DNA from: Chlamydomonas reinhardtii
Taxonomy: Eukaryota; Chlorophyta; Chlorophyceae; Chlamydomonadales; Chlamydomonadaceae
Length of the DNA stretch: 64,000 nt
Direction of reading: 5' to 3'
NCBI RefSeq assembly: GCF_000002595.2
Contig: NC_057019.1
Span: 2,290,362 to 2,354,361, forward strand
Numbering within the stretch: position 1 is the stretch's first letter; the number at the start of each line of letters is the position of its first letter. This document shows, one piece after another, positions 1 through 11,563 of this stretch. The notes beneath the pieces were generated by a model. The model was given only the letters and a program-made list of their open reading frames with translations, searched no databases and had not been told where the DNA came from. A program made the translations under genes and the position numbers.

Positions 1-369
1 ACCTCGTTCCCGCGCAATTGCGCAATTTTAAGTCCACGGGCTGATTCAGTTCAGTCTTGCCAATCCCGGACTGCCTTAACTGATTGAACACGCAATAGCA
101 CATTCTGCGGGTCTTGAAATCCACTATGTTGACAGAGAACTTATGCTGTAGCTGAAGTCAGTCTGTGCGGTCGACGGTGCCGTCTGGGCATGCCCTTATA
201 TGGGACAATCATCAGACAGTGCTAGTTGACAGAAGGCTGCCTTTTACTTGCAATTAAGAAAGCTCCAGTAAACACATTGGGCAGAAAGTTTGGAGGGGAT
301 GGCAACCTGTCGGAGCCTTATCGCTGCATAAATACATTCAGTCACCAAGTAACCTTGAGAGGCAGCGGT
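1..369. other. 5' flank of the sulfotransferase-like gene
   Basis: No gene is recognised here. The stretch is less GC-rich than what follows and probably holds the promoter and 5' UTR of the gene that starts at 370. An upstream in-frame ATG at 226 exists, but the signal-peptide-like sequence begins at the ATG at 370. Confidence 0.4.
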
Positions 370-3300
370 ATGCGCGGGAGACCGCGCTCTGTTGCTCGCG
401 CCAGCTTGCTCCTTCTCCTGGCGCTCGGGCTGTTGCTCGTGCCAGGGCCCCCAACCGGCGCCCGCCTAGCGCGCGCTGAGCCAAGGAAGCGGCGGGGAAA
501 TGGCCAGGTACGTTCAGCAAGGTGTTTGCAATTGGTCATGCTCCATTTGAGCACTTGGCCAACAGCGCGTGCCAGGAGGGGAGGAGGCAGGAGGTTGGCG
601 TGGCCCTGCCCACTCTTCCTCACACCACGTTCTCGCCACCCAACCCCCTCTACCCAAGCACACGCCGTCATTGCCCCCGCTACCCTAACACTTTATCGTC
701 ACCACAGGGAGCTGTGATACGGGGCGGCTGGGACGGCATCAGCGATGCCCTGGGGGCGGGCAAGGGCCCGGCAGACGGCTCGGACGCAGACTATGATGAC
801 CAGGACGGCGGCGCCGGCGCCGGCGCAGATGACGCACAGGCGGGGGCGGGGCAAGGGGCGCGGAGAGACCAGCAGCAGCAGCAGCAGCAGAAGGGTGCAG
901 CAGGTTCAGGGGGCGTGAACTTCCTCCACCACACGGCACACCACTCGGTAAGTGCATGGCGGGTATTGTGTGTGTGGCTGAGGGGTATGGTTATTCGGAG
1001 CCGGTCCCAAACAACCGAGCTCCAGAACCCGAAACGGGGATGATTATAGCACCCACATTCAAAACGACAGCATGTGAAGGCTACATCCACTTCTGGGCTC
1101 ATCGGCCCCTCAAGGGCACAACGGAGGCAATGTCTGGGTGACTGGCACATGGCGCGGTGACAGCGCCATCCATAAGCCCCAAGCCCGCGGGCTCAGAGTG
1201 TGGCGCAGACACGCACGCACCGCCACCTGCCTCCATTACCGGCCTGCCTGCCTGCCCTCCCGCGCTGCCCGCCGCGCGCTCTTATCGGCGCAAACGCAGG
1301 GCGGTCCGGAGCGCTGTGTGGTGGTGCTGGGCACGGGCCGCAGCGGCAGCACCAGCCTGGTGGATGCGCTGAACCAGATGCCGCATTTCTTCGTGCGCAT
1401 GGAGCAGGAGGGAGCCTACTGGTACCTCTACCTGGCTTGGAGGTGGGCGCGGAGGACCTGAGGGTGGAAGGGAGGGGTAGCCGTTTACGGAGAATGGAGT
1501 GATGGAATCGCCAGGGCGCAGGGAGCGGAGCGGAGGGGAGGGCGAGGAGGATTATGGCTGGGTAGACGGGTAGTGGGGCATGGAGTAGCCTGGATGCGGG
1601 TGAGGTCATTACAGTGGAGCATTGCGGGTCGCGCATGGAGAGATGGGCGGTTGCAGTCGGGGGGCGGTAGCTGGGCGTAAGCCACCAAACCCCACCGTCT
1701 TCAGACGTGCGCCTGTGCTCCGCCCGCCCAACCTCGCCCCCTCCCGCCCCACACCACCCCTGCACCGCCTCACACCACCCCTACACCGCCTCCTCACATG
1801 CCCGCACGCCGCCAGGCTTCTGGGGATGGCGTACAGCCACAGCAAGGACTTCGCCAGCTCGGTACGGCGCGTGGAGGGCAGCGCGGGCCCGACGGCGGCG
1901 GCGCACCTGAGCTACCGCGCCGCCAAGGGCATCTACGACAACTTCGCGGTGCGGAAGAAGATCCCCTGGTTCAACGACCTTCACCCGGTGAGGCGCAGGC
2001 GGCAGCGGGCTGATGCGGCCGGGGGGGGGGTTTGAGGCAGCAGGCAGCAGGGGATGGGGGCTGGGGTGGGAGCTGGGATGGGGCGGAGGGAGTGCGGAGG
2101 AGGGGTTAGGGGGTAGGGATGGGGGTGGGCAATGGTGGGACCTTGGGTTTGGAGGCTTGGGGATGAGGAGCGAGGCAGATGTGTGCAGAGCGGGGCTGGG
2201 GGTGTCACGGACCTGTGGACAGGACGGACTAGGGGTCCGCACCCGTATGGCTCTGGCGGCCCCTGGCAGCTTGGCGTTGGTCGGTTGTCCGCTGCCGCGC
2301 TGCGTCAACCGCTGCTGCGTTTTGCCGGACCCCTTGTCTCGTCTTGCTCGTGGACTGACTGACAAGTGACAACCCAGCCCCCTACCCCACCCGGGTGCGC
2401 CCCCTTCCCCTGCCCTCCAGGTGCGCATGCGCGAGGCCGTCCGGGCCTTCTACACCATCACCTACGGCTACCACGGGCCAGGTGGGCGCTGGAAGGGTTG
2501 GCTGCCGGGTCCGACTCGCGGACACCCGGCTCCCTCCCAACCCTCCTTTCGTGTGTGTGGTTTTCCTGTGGGGGCCCAGCATACGGTAGTGCGCGCGGGA
2601 TGCGGACATGCAACAGGCCCACGCCCGCGCAACCGGCAACACGCCAGACCGCAGACACACACGGAGCCATGCACACACGTGCACACAGGCCGCACGCGTG
2701 TATACTCACATGCCCGCCTGCTGCACATGCGCGCGGGCAGGCATTGTGAGCGGCTTCAAGGAGGTGCGGTTCGTGCGCGGCCGTGCCTTCAGCTCCGACA
2801 GTTCCACCTACAAGGACTTTGAGGACTTCATTGCCTTCCTGCGCCTGCTGTGCGCCGACATGAAGGTGAGGCGGGTGGGGGCAGGGGAGGGAGAGGGGAG
2901 GAGGGATAGGGACGGGGCTTGACGAGGTGAGGTGCAGGGCGGGGGTCAAGCGCAGCCCCTGTCCACCACGCTGCCACCACCGCATGCTCCCCGTCCTCCT
3001 TCTCTCCTCCGCCTCCGCTTCTACCACCGTCTTTACCACCTCCACCACCTCCTCCGCCTCCGCCTCCGCCTCCACCTCTGCCGCCTCCGCCGCCGCCCCC
3101 CGCTGCCTGCAGGTCCTCCTCAACAGCCGCGCCAGCGCCTCGCTGGAGGACAACTACAAGCTGGAGTCCATGCTCAGCCGCAATGGCGTGCTCAAGACCA
3201 CCAGCAATGAGACATTCCTCAATGACCTAACTACCACACACCAGTGGTTCGACAGGTGGGGGGGAGGGCATGGGGGCCGTGCGGGTCGTGTGTGTTGTGG

Positions 3301-3452
3301 GCGTACGGAGGGAACCGGAAAGGCGTGTACGTGTGTGTGCCTGAAGGGGCGGGGGCGGGAGTGAGCAGACTGGTGAAAGAAACTTATGTCGACACACACA
3401 CGTAACGCATCGCATCGCATACACAGTCCTGCGTGTCCTTCCTTGTGCTCTC

Positions 3453-3514
<62 letters not shown>

Positions 3515-4326
3515 GTACACACACACTCTCTCTCTCTCTCTCTCTCTCACATCTACACACACGTGCGCAGGTACGCTGAGGAGCACCCCGACCACGCGTT
3601 CCGGGTCATCATGGAGGACATGTTCAACCCGGAGGTGTGTGCGTGTGGGAAGGGGCGGGGGTAGGAGGCGGAGGAAGGAGAGGAGGGGGAGCGCGGGCTG
3701 GGGAAGGGATATTCCGGGGCGAGAGAGTGTAGGCCGGAGCGTGTTATCTTTCTTGGTTAAGGAAGAGAGGACACAGCTAAGCAGGTGACGCAGAATGGGA
3801 ACCTCTGGGCAGCGGCTGCTGCTCGTTTCGGCTGTCACCTGACTCGCTGATCCCTGCCTACGTACGTCCCACCCGCTCCCGACCCCGCCAACCCCACCGC
3901 CTCGCCGCCATCCCCGCGCCACCCCAGCGCAACCGCACGCTGGTCCGCGACATGCTGACCTTTCTGGGCGAGTCGCCAGACACGTTTCGGGACGTGATCT
4001 TCAACCGCATGCCGACTTGGTCCGAGCCGGAGAGCGCAGACGGCAGCGGCAGTAGCAGTCGCGGCAGCAGCAGTGGCAGTAGCAGCGGCAGTGGCAGTGG
4101 CAGTAGTAGTAAGTCGTCGAAGCCCAAGAAGCCAAAGTACAGGGAGCCGTGGCAGCTGAGGCGGGCGGAGCGGCGGCGGGTGGAGCGGCGGCGGCGGCTG
4201 TTGGAGCTGACCCGCTGGGCGGCGGCGATGGTGGATGACGAGGAGCAGGAGGACTGGGAGGAGGAGGAGGAGTTTCAGGAGGACCTTGGGTTCGGGGAAG
4301 GAGTTGGCGGCGTGTATAACCTGTAG
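370..4326 (+). CDS. Secretory-pathway sulfotransferase-like protein
   Basis: Nine exons (370-507, 708-947, 1300-1442, 1816-1987, 2421-2481, 2741-2865, 3113-3255, 3571-3634, 3928-4326) join in frame to 494 aa. Residues 1-30 look like a signal peptide or anchor (LLLLLALGLLLVPG). Residues 47-126 are a Gly/Asp/Gln-rich linker with a run of seven Gln. Residues 132-146 contain CVVVLGTGRSGSTSL, the P-loop-like 5'-phosphosulfate loop of PAPS-dependent sulfotransferases. VLLNSRASAS near 294-303 would fit the 3'-phosphate-binding segment. The C-terminus (about 395-494) is Ser/Gly-rich and then acidic. The likely role is transfer of sulfate from PAPS to a glycan or protein in the Golgi. The acceptor is unknown, and a P-loop protein without sulfotransferase activity cannot be excluded. 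No TGTAA signal was seen in the 390 bp after the stop. Confidence 0.8.
3455..3548. repeat. (AC)n followed by (TC)n microsatellite
   Basis: Uninterrupted AC dinucleotides occupy about 3455-3513 and CT dinucleotides 3526-3548. They lie inside the intron just upstream of the 3' splice site at 3570. Confidence 0.95.
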
Positions 4327-4714
4327 CGCGGTGGGAAGGCGAGCGGGCGAGCGTGTATAGAGTGTGGGGGCGTGGCTTGGGTGTCTACAGGCCTGGCCGA
4401 GCCAACTTGGGCTGTGTTTTTAATTTGTGCACGCGGTATGATATTGCGAGGTTTCTTTGACAAAAGGTAGTTTAGCTGGCGTGGGTGCAACATGAGCCGA
4501 AACCGTCAGCCGGAATGCCGGGACACCAAACAGCGATGCGAGACCCCGTTCTCTTCTATACTAGGTTCATGCTTGTTACTGCAATCCATTGAACCATTGC
4601 ACTCGACCGAAGGAGCACTCGCAGCCGTCGCAGAAATGGAGTTTCGCCGGTAGCGCAGAGCTTTTCCTGTTTTCTCTTTCAATTCTCCACTATACATCCC
4701 ACTGATTGCTCAGG
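4327..4714. other. Intergenic region between two same-strand genes
   Basis: Holds the 3' UTR of the sulfotransferase-like gene and the promoter/5' UTR of the RRM gene. It is clearly AT-richer than the flanking exons. No canonical TGTAA was found. Confidence 0.5.
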
Positions 4715-6368
4715 ATGAGTTCCCTGTTCGGCAACCTGTTCAACGGCAAGAGCGGCTCTGAGTCGGGAGGAGCCGGGTTGTTCTCCAGCGCGAATAAGTT
4801 CAAGAGCGATGAGCCGGCCGCGCCCGTAGCTGTTGTGGATGCCGTTCCAGCAAAAGGCAAAGCCGCCAGCAAGAAGGGCGGCAAGGAGGACAAGGCGCCC
4901 GCGAAGGGCGGCCATGCCGCCGCCGGAACTTCTGCCGCTGCCGCTGCGCCCAAGGCGCAGGCCAGTAAGCCCGCCAAGGGCGCTGATAAGCCAAAGGCGG
5001 CAGCTGCAGCGGCTCCCGCCAGCAAGGGGGCCGCTGGGAAGGCCGCAGCGGGCCCTGCGGCCGGCACGGGCAAGCAGCAGCCGAAGAAGCGCCCGGCGCC
5101 GCCTGCCGGCTCGGACGATGACGACGGCGACCTCTCAGACGATGACGAGCTGCCTCAGCAACAGCTGAAGAAGCAGAAAGGACAGCAGGGCCAGGCGCAG
5201 CTGAAGCAGCAGCAGCAGAAGGCAGCGGCGGCGGCGCAGGCCGCCAAGGCCGCCAAGGCCGCTGCTGTGGCCGGCCGGGCTGTGCAGGCCTCCCTGGACG
5301 CCGCGGCTAAGGGCAAGGCCGGCGGAAAGCGCAAGGCGGACGAGGAGGATGAGGACGAGGATCTGGACGAGGATGACGACGACCTGGATGAGGCTGAGGA
5401 GGACCTGGATGACATCCTGGGCGAGGATGAGGATGAGGACATGCTGGACGTGGGCGATGAGGAGGAGGGCGAGGAGGATGAGGACGAGGACGAGGATGAG
5501 GACGGCGAGGCCGAGGTGGGCGATGGAGATGAGGAGATGTCAGGCGGCGAGGAGGAGGACGGCGACGGGGAGGAGGAGGGCGAAGACGAGGAGGACGAAG
5601 GTGAGGGCGAGGAGGGCGGCAAGGCGAAGGCGGCCAAGAAGGCTGCGGAGCCTGAGGCCAAGAAGCCGCGCCGCAGCAAGGAGGAGGAGGCTGCGCGGCT
5701 GCGGCGCACGGTGTTCGTGGGCAACCTACCGCCCTCGTACGGCAGCGCCAAGGGGCCCAAGCTGGTGGGTGCCGGCGGGGGTTTGGGCGTGTGGGTTCGT
5801 GGGCGTGTGGGTGGTTTGGGCGTGTGGGTTTGGGTGAGAGGGGGAGAGGATGGATGGGTGGGTGGGAGTAGGAGGTCAGGTGGCAGGGTGGGGGGCTCAC
5901 GTGGGCCGCAGGGCCTGGAGTGCACTCGGCGAGCACGCACAGGGGCACCCGCCTAAGCCGCACCACCACCGCCTGCAACACGCCCTGCATTCTGCATCCT
6001 CATGCACTTGCCCGTGCAGGTCAAGCGCCTGTTTGCAAGCTTTGGCACCATCGAGTCGGTGCGCATGCGGGCGGTGCCAGTCAAGGTGCGTCGCCGGGCA
6101 CCGGGTGCAATGCGGCGCCGCGGCTCGTGACAGGGTCCATCGCTATTGCCCTTCGTGCCCGTGCCTGTGCCCCCAAACTGGGCGCTCGCTGGCATTGGCC
6201 TCGCGGCTGAGAGCTGCCCTGCCACGAAGCAACTCCGCGCCGCCCCGCACATTCTCTCCCTCGCTCTCTCACCGCTCCGCGTCCCTTTGTTTTCCTGACG
6301 CATGCTCACATACACCGCATCGCTCGGCCCACTCCCCCGGTGCATGTCACACACTCAAAGCCACACAC

Positions 6369-6405
<37 letters not shown>

Positions 6406-9208
6406 AACACACACACGCACACGTGGGGCCGCAGGTGGACGCTGCCATGCCCCGCCGCAGCGCCATCCTGTCGGGCGCGGTGGACACGGAGCGCGGCCTG
6501 CCCTGCACCGCCTACGTGGTGTTCAAGGAGGAGGTGAGCGCGCGGCGCCGGCAGGGGGCTCCAGGGGCGATAACTAGTTAGTGAGGAGAAGTTGGGACGG
6601 CGCGGCTGGGGGAAGGTTTGTAAAGTGGTGAGTGACGTAGGAGAGCGGACTGGGGTGGGAGCAGTTCGGGGGTCCGGGCTGTCGTGTACGTGTGGGACGG
6701 GCAGGGGGCAGGGGGGTTGAGGCGTTGGGGCAGCAGGGCCGCCGGGCCACGGCCTCCGGTTGAAGCGCTGGCAAGCTCCTTGCCGGGCAGATTGTCCTGG
6801 ATTCCACTCATGAACATCTTGCTGCACACGCAAATGGCCCCGGCTGCAGGTGTCGGCGCGTGCCGCCCTGACCGCCAACATGCAGGTGGGAGCGGTGGGA
6901 GTGGTGTGCGTGGGGAGGGGGTGAGGAAGCGGCTGGGCAGTGATGGGCTGTGACATCGGACGGGCCAGGGCCAGGGCCGGGGCTGGGCCGGCATATGTCT
7001 GCATGGAGCCCAGCCGCCACAGCCCTGGGAGTTCCAGCCCTAACACCCAGCTGTAGCTTCGCCTGCAACTGCCGCCGCTAGCAGTTCCTCCAAGCCCCAA
7101 CTTCCAGTCCCAAGCTGCTCTAGTTTTTACCCTGAACACTGCAACTTCCTACCACCACCATCACCACCAACACCACCACCAACACCACCTTGCGCACCTG
7201 CAGGTGGTGGACGGCAACCACATCCGGGTGGACGCGGCGGCGCCGCCCAGTGCCAAGTCCAAGGAGGCGGCGGCGGCGGCGCGCGGCAAGAAGGGCCTGG
7301 CGGCGGCGGACAGTGACGACGAGGCGGCGGGCGGCGCCAACGTGTACGACCCCACCCGCTCCGTGTTCGTGGGCAACCTGGGCTTTCAGACCAGTGACGA
7401 GGACCTCATCGGTGAGGGAGGAGGTGGAGGGGAGGGGAGGGGATTGGAGGGAGTACACGGGAATGACGCGCCCCAGCCCAGCCCCACGCCTGCTGGGAAT
7501 ACTAGGGCCGGAGCGGCCAGCTCACCCCGCAAGACCCTAGTCCGGCTGCCCTGACCCCATCCGGCAACCACTCCTTCAAACCACACACACACACACTGTC
7601 TTTGCGCAACGTTTTCCTTGTGCTCTTAAACACACACACATACACACACACGCATACAGACATACACACAGGCATATACACACACAGAACACGAAATGCC
7701 GCAACCCCCGCCCCCGGCGCTGTAGGCTTCGTGCTGGGCAAGGCGGCCGACCATCCCGAGCTGGCGGACAGTGTGGAGGCAGTGCGGGTGGTGCGGGACC
7801 GAGCCACCAACGTCGGCAAGGTGCGCATTTGCAGGTCGCGGCGTGCCTGCGTCGCTCAAGTTCATTTTGGAGCCATTTGCGCCCATGCGCTTCCCTCGTT
7901 GTACAATTGTAGCCTACACGTCATGCGCTGTAACCGTGTGCCGCGCCACCCGCACCGCTGCCATGACGTGTCGCGCCAACACAGGGCTTCGCCTTCGTGC
8001 TGTTCAAGACCAAGGCCGCCGCTCGCGCCGCGCTCGCGCTGAACGGCCAGCGCCTGGCCAAGCGCCCGCTGCGCGTCACCCGCGCCAGCCGCGCCGCCGC
8101 CAGCGCGGCCGCCGGAGGCGGCGGCGGCGCCGGGCCGGGGGCCGGCCGCGGCCGCGGCGGCCGTGGCGACGCGGGCCGGGGCGGCCGCGGTGCGGGCCGC
8201 GGCGCACGCGGCGCGCGTGCGTCCGACCCGTCGACGTGGCAGGGCATCCAGACGAAGGGCAAGGTCCGGGCGGTGCTGGGCAAGGAGCGCAAGGGCGGTG
8301 AGGAGAAGCAGCGGAGTGAGAAGCGGCCGGCGGTGGCGGCGCGCAAGGCCGCGGAACGCGCCGCGTCGGGCGACGGCGACGGCGACGGTGAGCGGCCCCG
8401 GGAGCGTCGGGAGGAGCGCGGCGAGGACGGCGGCCGCGGGCGTGGCCGTGGCCGTGGCCGCGACAGCGCGGGCGCGAGGGCCGCGGCGGCGGCGCCGGAC
8501 TTCCGGAGGGGCAGGGACGACGGCGACAGGCCGGAGGGCGGCCGCGGTGGGTTCCGTGGCGGCCGCGGAGGACGCGGCGGTGAGGGCCGGGGCGGCTTTG
8601 GCGGCCGCGGCCGCGGGCGCGGGGATGGGGGCCGCGGTGGCTTCGGAGGCCGGGGCCGGGACCGCGGCGACGGCGAGGGCCGGGGCGGCTTCGGTGGCCG
8701 GGGCGGAGGACGTGGCCGCGGCGGCTTTGGCGGGCGCGGGAGAGGGCGCGACAGCGATGGTGATGGTGGCGGCCGTGGCGGGTTCGGCGGCCGCGGCGGT
8801 GGTGGCCGCGGCAGGAGCAGTTTCGGCTCGCGGGACGGTGGCGATGGCGGCGGCGGCCGCGGCGGCTATGGCGGGCGTGGCAGGGGTGGCTTTGGCTCAC
8901 GCGACGGAGGCGATGGTGGCGGCGGTGGCCGTGGTGGCTTTGGAGGACGCGGCAGGAGCAGCTTTGGCTCGCGGGACGGTGGCGATGGTGGCGGCGGCCG
9001 TGGCGGCTTCGGTGGCCGCGGCGGTGGTGGCGGTCGTGGCGGCTTTGGCGGCCGTGGCGGCGGTGGCCGTGGGGGGTTTGATGGGCGCGGTGGTGGCGGC
9101 GGCCGGGGCGGCTTTGGCGGGCGTGGTGGCGGGCGAGGAGACGGCGGCGGCCGCGGGCGTGGCCGCGGCGGGTTTGGTGGGCGTGGCCGCGGCAGGGGCC
9201 GGGGGTAA
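4715..9208 (+). CDS. RBM34/Nop12-type nucleolar RNA-binding protein with two RRMs and an RGG tail
   Basis: Seven exons (4715-5764, 6020-6085, 6435-6533, 6850-6885, 7204-7411, 7726-7820, 7985-9208) give 925 aa. Start chosen at the ATG at 4715 (MSSLFGNLFNGKS), which matches the short N-terminal motif plus Lys/Ala-rich stretch of nucleolar RRM proteins. Residues 30-210 are Ala/Lys-rich and 210-310 are almost entirely Asp/Glu. RRM1 spans about 332-428 (RNP2 VFVGNL at 333, RNP1-like LPCTAYVVF near 394), with the insertion between strands typical of RBM34. RRM2 spans about 470-553 (VFVGNL at 471, GFAFVLF at 519). The rest, about 370 aa, is FGGRGG/RGG repeats (GAR domain). In yeast, Nop12 works in 25S rRNA maturation, so nucleolar pre-rRNA binding is the expected role. 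RRM1 is spread over five exons, one only 36 bp. Confidence 0.85.
6361..6422. repeat. (AC)n microsatellite in an RBM34-like intron
   Basis: AC-rich dinucleotide tract with a few interruptions. It ends about 12 bp before the 3' splice site at 6434. Confidence 0.85.
8520..9205 (+). repeat. Coding minisatellite encoding RGG/FGGRGG repeats
   Basis: GC-rich imperfect tandem units of the GGCCGCGG/GGCTTTGG type encode the GAR domain of the RBM34-like protein. Slightly longer units encoding SFGSRDGGDGG recur at least four times. The opposite strand is also open for hundreds of codons because of composition, not coding. Confidence 0.9.
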
Positions 9209-9555
9209 GCCGGGCGCGGCATGCAGTGCACTCCCTTGGCGCAGCTGGAACATGTTGTCGTGTTCCCGAAGGCTTGGGTGCTTGCGGTGTGTGCCGAGAG
9301 CGCTTGCATGTTAAGGGCTGCAGACAAGTGATGTGGTGCTCAGCCCACTCTTCCTTGAGGGTTGAAACCACTTCGGTTGTCTTCGGTTGTTCGGTTGCCG
9401 CTGCCAAATTGTAGCTCATAACTACCCACATTTTACCGACATAGCAATAGAGTAAGTAGAGTGAGGCTGTAGGCGGTCTTCATGCGGTCTGGCAGTAGAA
9501 GACTAGAAGTAGCGTGAATATCAATCGTCGTGGGGCCGGCTACAGCCTTCTACGA

Positions 9556-9560
9556 TGTAA
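9556..9560 (+). promoter_or_regulatory. Poly(A) signal TGTAA for the RBM34-like gene
   Basis: TGTAA is the usual polyadenylation signal in Chlamydomonas. This copy lies about 350 bp after the stop codon and is the first on this strand. Confidence 0.6.
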
Positions 9561-9888
9561 ATTGACCGCAGCACATGCACCATTTACCATCAGCGTGGCG
9601 GGTCGCAAAGGGTCAGGGCACAAAGCGGTTAAGCTGTCCTTCAAATAAGCACCCTTTCTGAAACGGGGCTCTTGTAAGGACCTTGTAGGTGGCGTGACCC
9701 GATGTGTGCGCCAGCCGCGAGGAAAGAGAGCCAAGGCGAGGCAGGGGCAAGGCAGGGGGCGGGGGAGGAATCGGCATTCGGCACGGAGACAGCATGGATT
9801 GCGAGGCTGCCAGCATTTCATGAATGCAAGGGGCATGTGCACCCCTGGCCCCTGAACCCGCCAACCGCCGCCCGCATACACCTGGCCG

Positions 9889-9893
9889 TTACA
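9889..9893 (-). promoter_or_regulatory. Candidate poly(A) signal TGTAA for the P450 gene
   Basis: Reads TGTAA on the minus strand, about 500 bp after the P450 stop. It would make the two convergent transcripts end within about 330 bp of each other. Confidence 0.45.
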
Positions 9894-10394
9894 CAGCTGC
9901 GGCTGGCCTGCCTGCCCAAACGCGGCGCGCGTTGGAAGCTTCCGACTACCTTTGTCAGCACCAATGCCAGCAAATACAATTTGGGGATTCGACGACGCTA
10001 GTGTCGGTGCATAACAGCATAAACAGCGTACGCCAGTATGACCATCATTCTTATATGAACAGACCTTCCACAGTCCTCAACACTTTGGCTCACATGATAC
10101 CAGCTGATACCAGTACACGCGTGCGTGGCTATGCACACTGGCTCCGAGCAAATACCTAAGCAAGCGAAAACGATATGCAAACTGGATTCGAGCAAGTGTA
10201 CGTAACTTTAACGAGCTTTAGTGCACCCTGACGCGCCTCACACGAGCCTCATGCGCACTACACCTGCGGCTAACTCTCACTCCCCCGAGGCCACGCCCAC
10301 CTGCGGCCACGCCGGCTCCCTCCCACCCTCTCTCCTCTCCTCCCCTCTCCCCCCTCCCCTCTCCCCCCCTCCCTCCCTCCTACATCCCCACGCT

Positions 10395-10751
10395 TCAAAC
10401 CACCACAGCCCTCCGCTCCTCCCCAACCGCAACCCCCGCCGCCGCCGCCGCCCCCCCGGCGCCTGCCGCCCGCCGCGGCCGCGCGCTCATCCACATGCCG
10501 CCGTCCACCTCCAGCGTGAGGTTGACGCGCTGCCGCTCCAGCGCCGCCGCCGCCGAGCCGCCCATGCGGGCCTCGTCCAGCACCAGGTCGAAGCGCGCCG
10601 CCAGGTAGGCCAGCGACAGCTGCGCGCCGGGCGCAGAGGGTTGTGTGTGCGTGTGTCAAGGAGCACAAGGAAAAGAAAGCGGAAAGGCGTGTGTGCGGTG
10701 CAGCAACGGGACGGTGTGTGTGTGTGTGTGTTAAAGAGCACAAGGAAAACG

Positions 10752-10800
<49 letters not shown>

Positions 10801-11492
10801 GGTTAGTGTGTGTGCGTGTATATCAGGGTATGGTCGAGTACGGCAGTGATTTCCTTGACCGGTTTCAGGGGCCGTGTCTGGGGCTTGCGGGAGGGCTGAC
10901 CATTTGGCGGCTGCGGACGCGCGTGCGTTTTTCTTTGCGCGGCTTGACTGTCGTCCTCAGATCACCTGCCCGCTGGTTCAAACGCACGTTGGCATGTGTG
11001 CGGACCTCTGATTCCCGGACCGCCGGCACTACAGCCACACAGCACAGCCCGTTGATCTGCAGCAGACCATTGCGGTCCCCCGCCACAGCCATCGGCACCA
11101 ACCGCTGCGTTGGCACCCCGTGGCCCCCACCTACCTGCCCCCCCGCCCCCCGCCCACCCACCCACCTGCCTGCCCCCTCCGCTCTCCCCCTCGCTCTTTT
11201 GCACTGGGCTCGGTTTAGCTTGAGCTGGTATCTATAACCCCCTCCCCCCACACACACGCCTGCCCCCCCCGCCTGCACCCCCCCGCTGGTTTAGTTTGGG
11301 CTGGTATCTACAACCCCCCCCCCCCCACACACACGCCCACCGCCCACCCACCCCCACCGCCCACCTTGAGTTGCAGCATGCCCAGGTGCTGCCCCACACA
11401 GTTGCGGGAGCCGTCCCCGAATGGCATGAAGCGAATGGCCTTGGAGCCGCGGCCGCCGCTGCTGCTGCCGCCCTCGCCGTCGCTGTCACTGC

Positions 11493-11563
<71 letters not shown>

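Larger units (their letters stand above)
9209..10394. other. Convergent 3' UTR/intergenic region
   Basis: Lies between the stop of the RBM34-like gene (+) and the stop of the P450 gene (-). It contains one candidate poly(A) signal for each. No ORF with gene-like composition was found. Confidence 0.6.

Noticed and set aside
8076-9431. 451-codon open frame on the minus strand opposite the RGG region
   Set aside because: It exists only because the GC-rich repeat leaves few stops. The composition is His/Arg/Pro-rich with no domain, and the plus-strand RRM/RGG frame is clearly the gene.
10866-11210. Possible extra P450 exon on the minus strand (VPMAVAGDRNGLLQING...)
   Set aside because: Splicing LGMLQLK directly to LSLAYLAARFDLVL restores the normal P450 order after the heme loop. 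Inserting this piece would break it.
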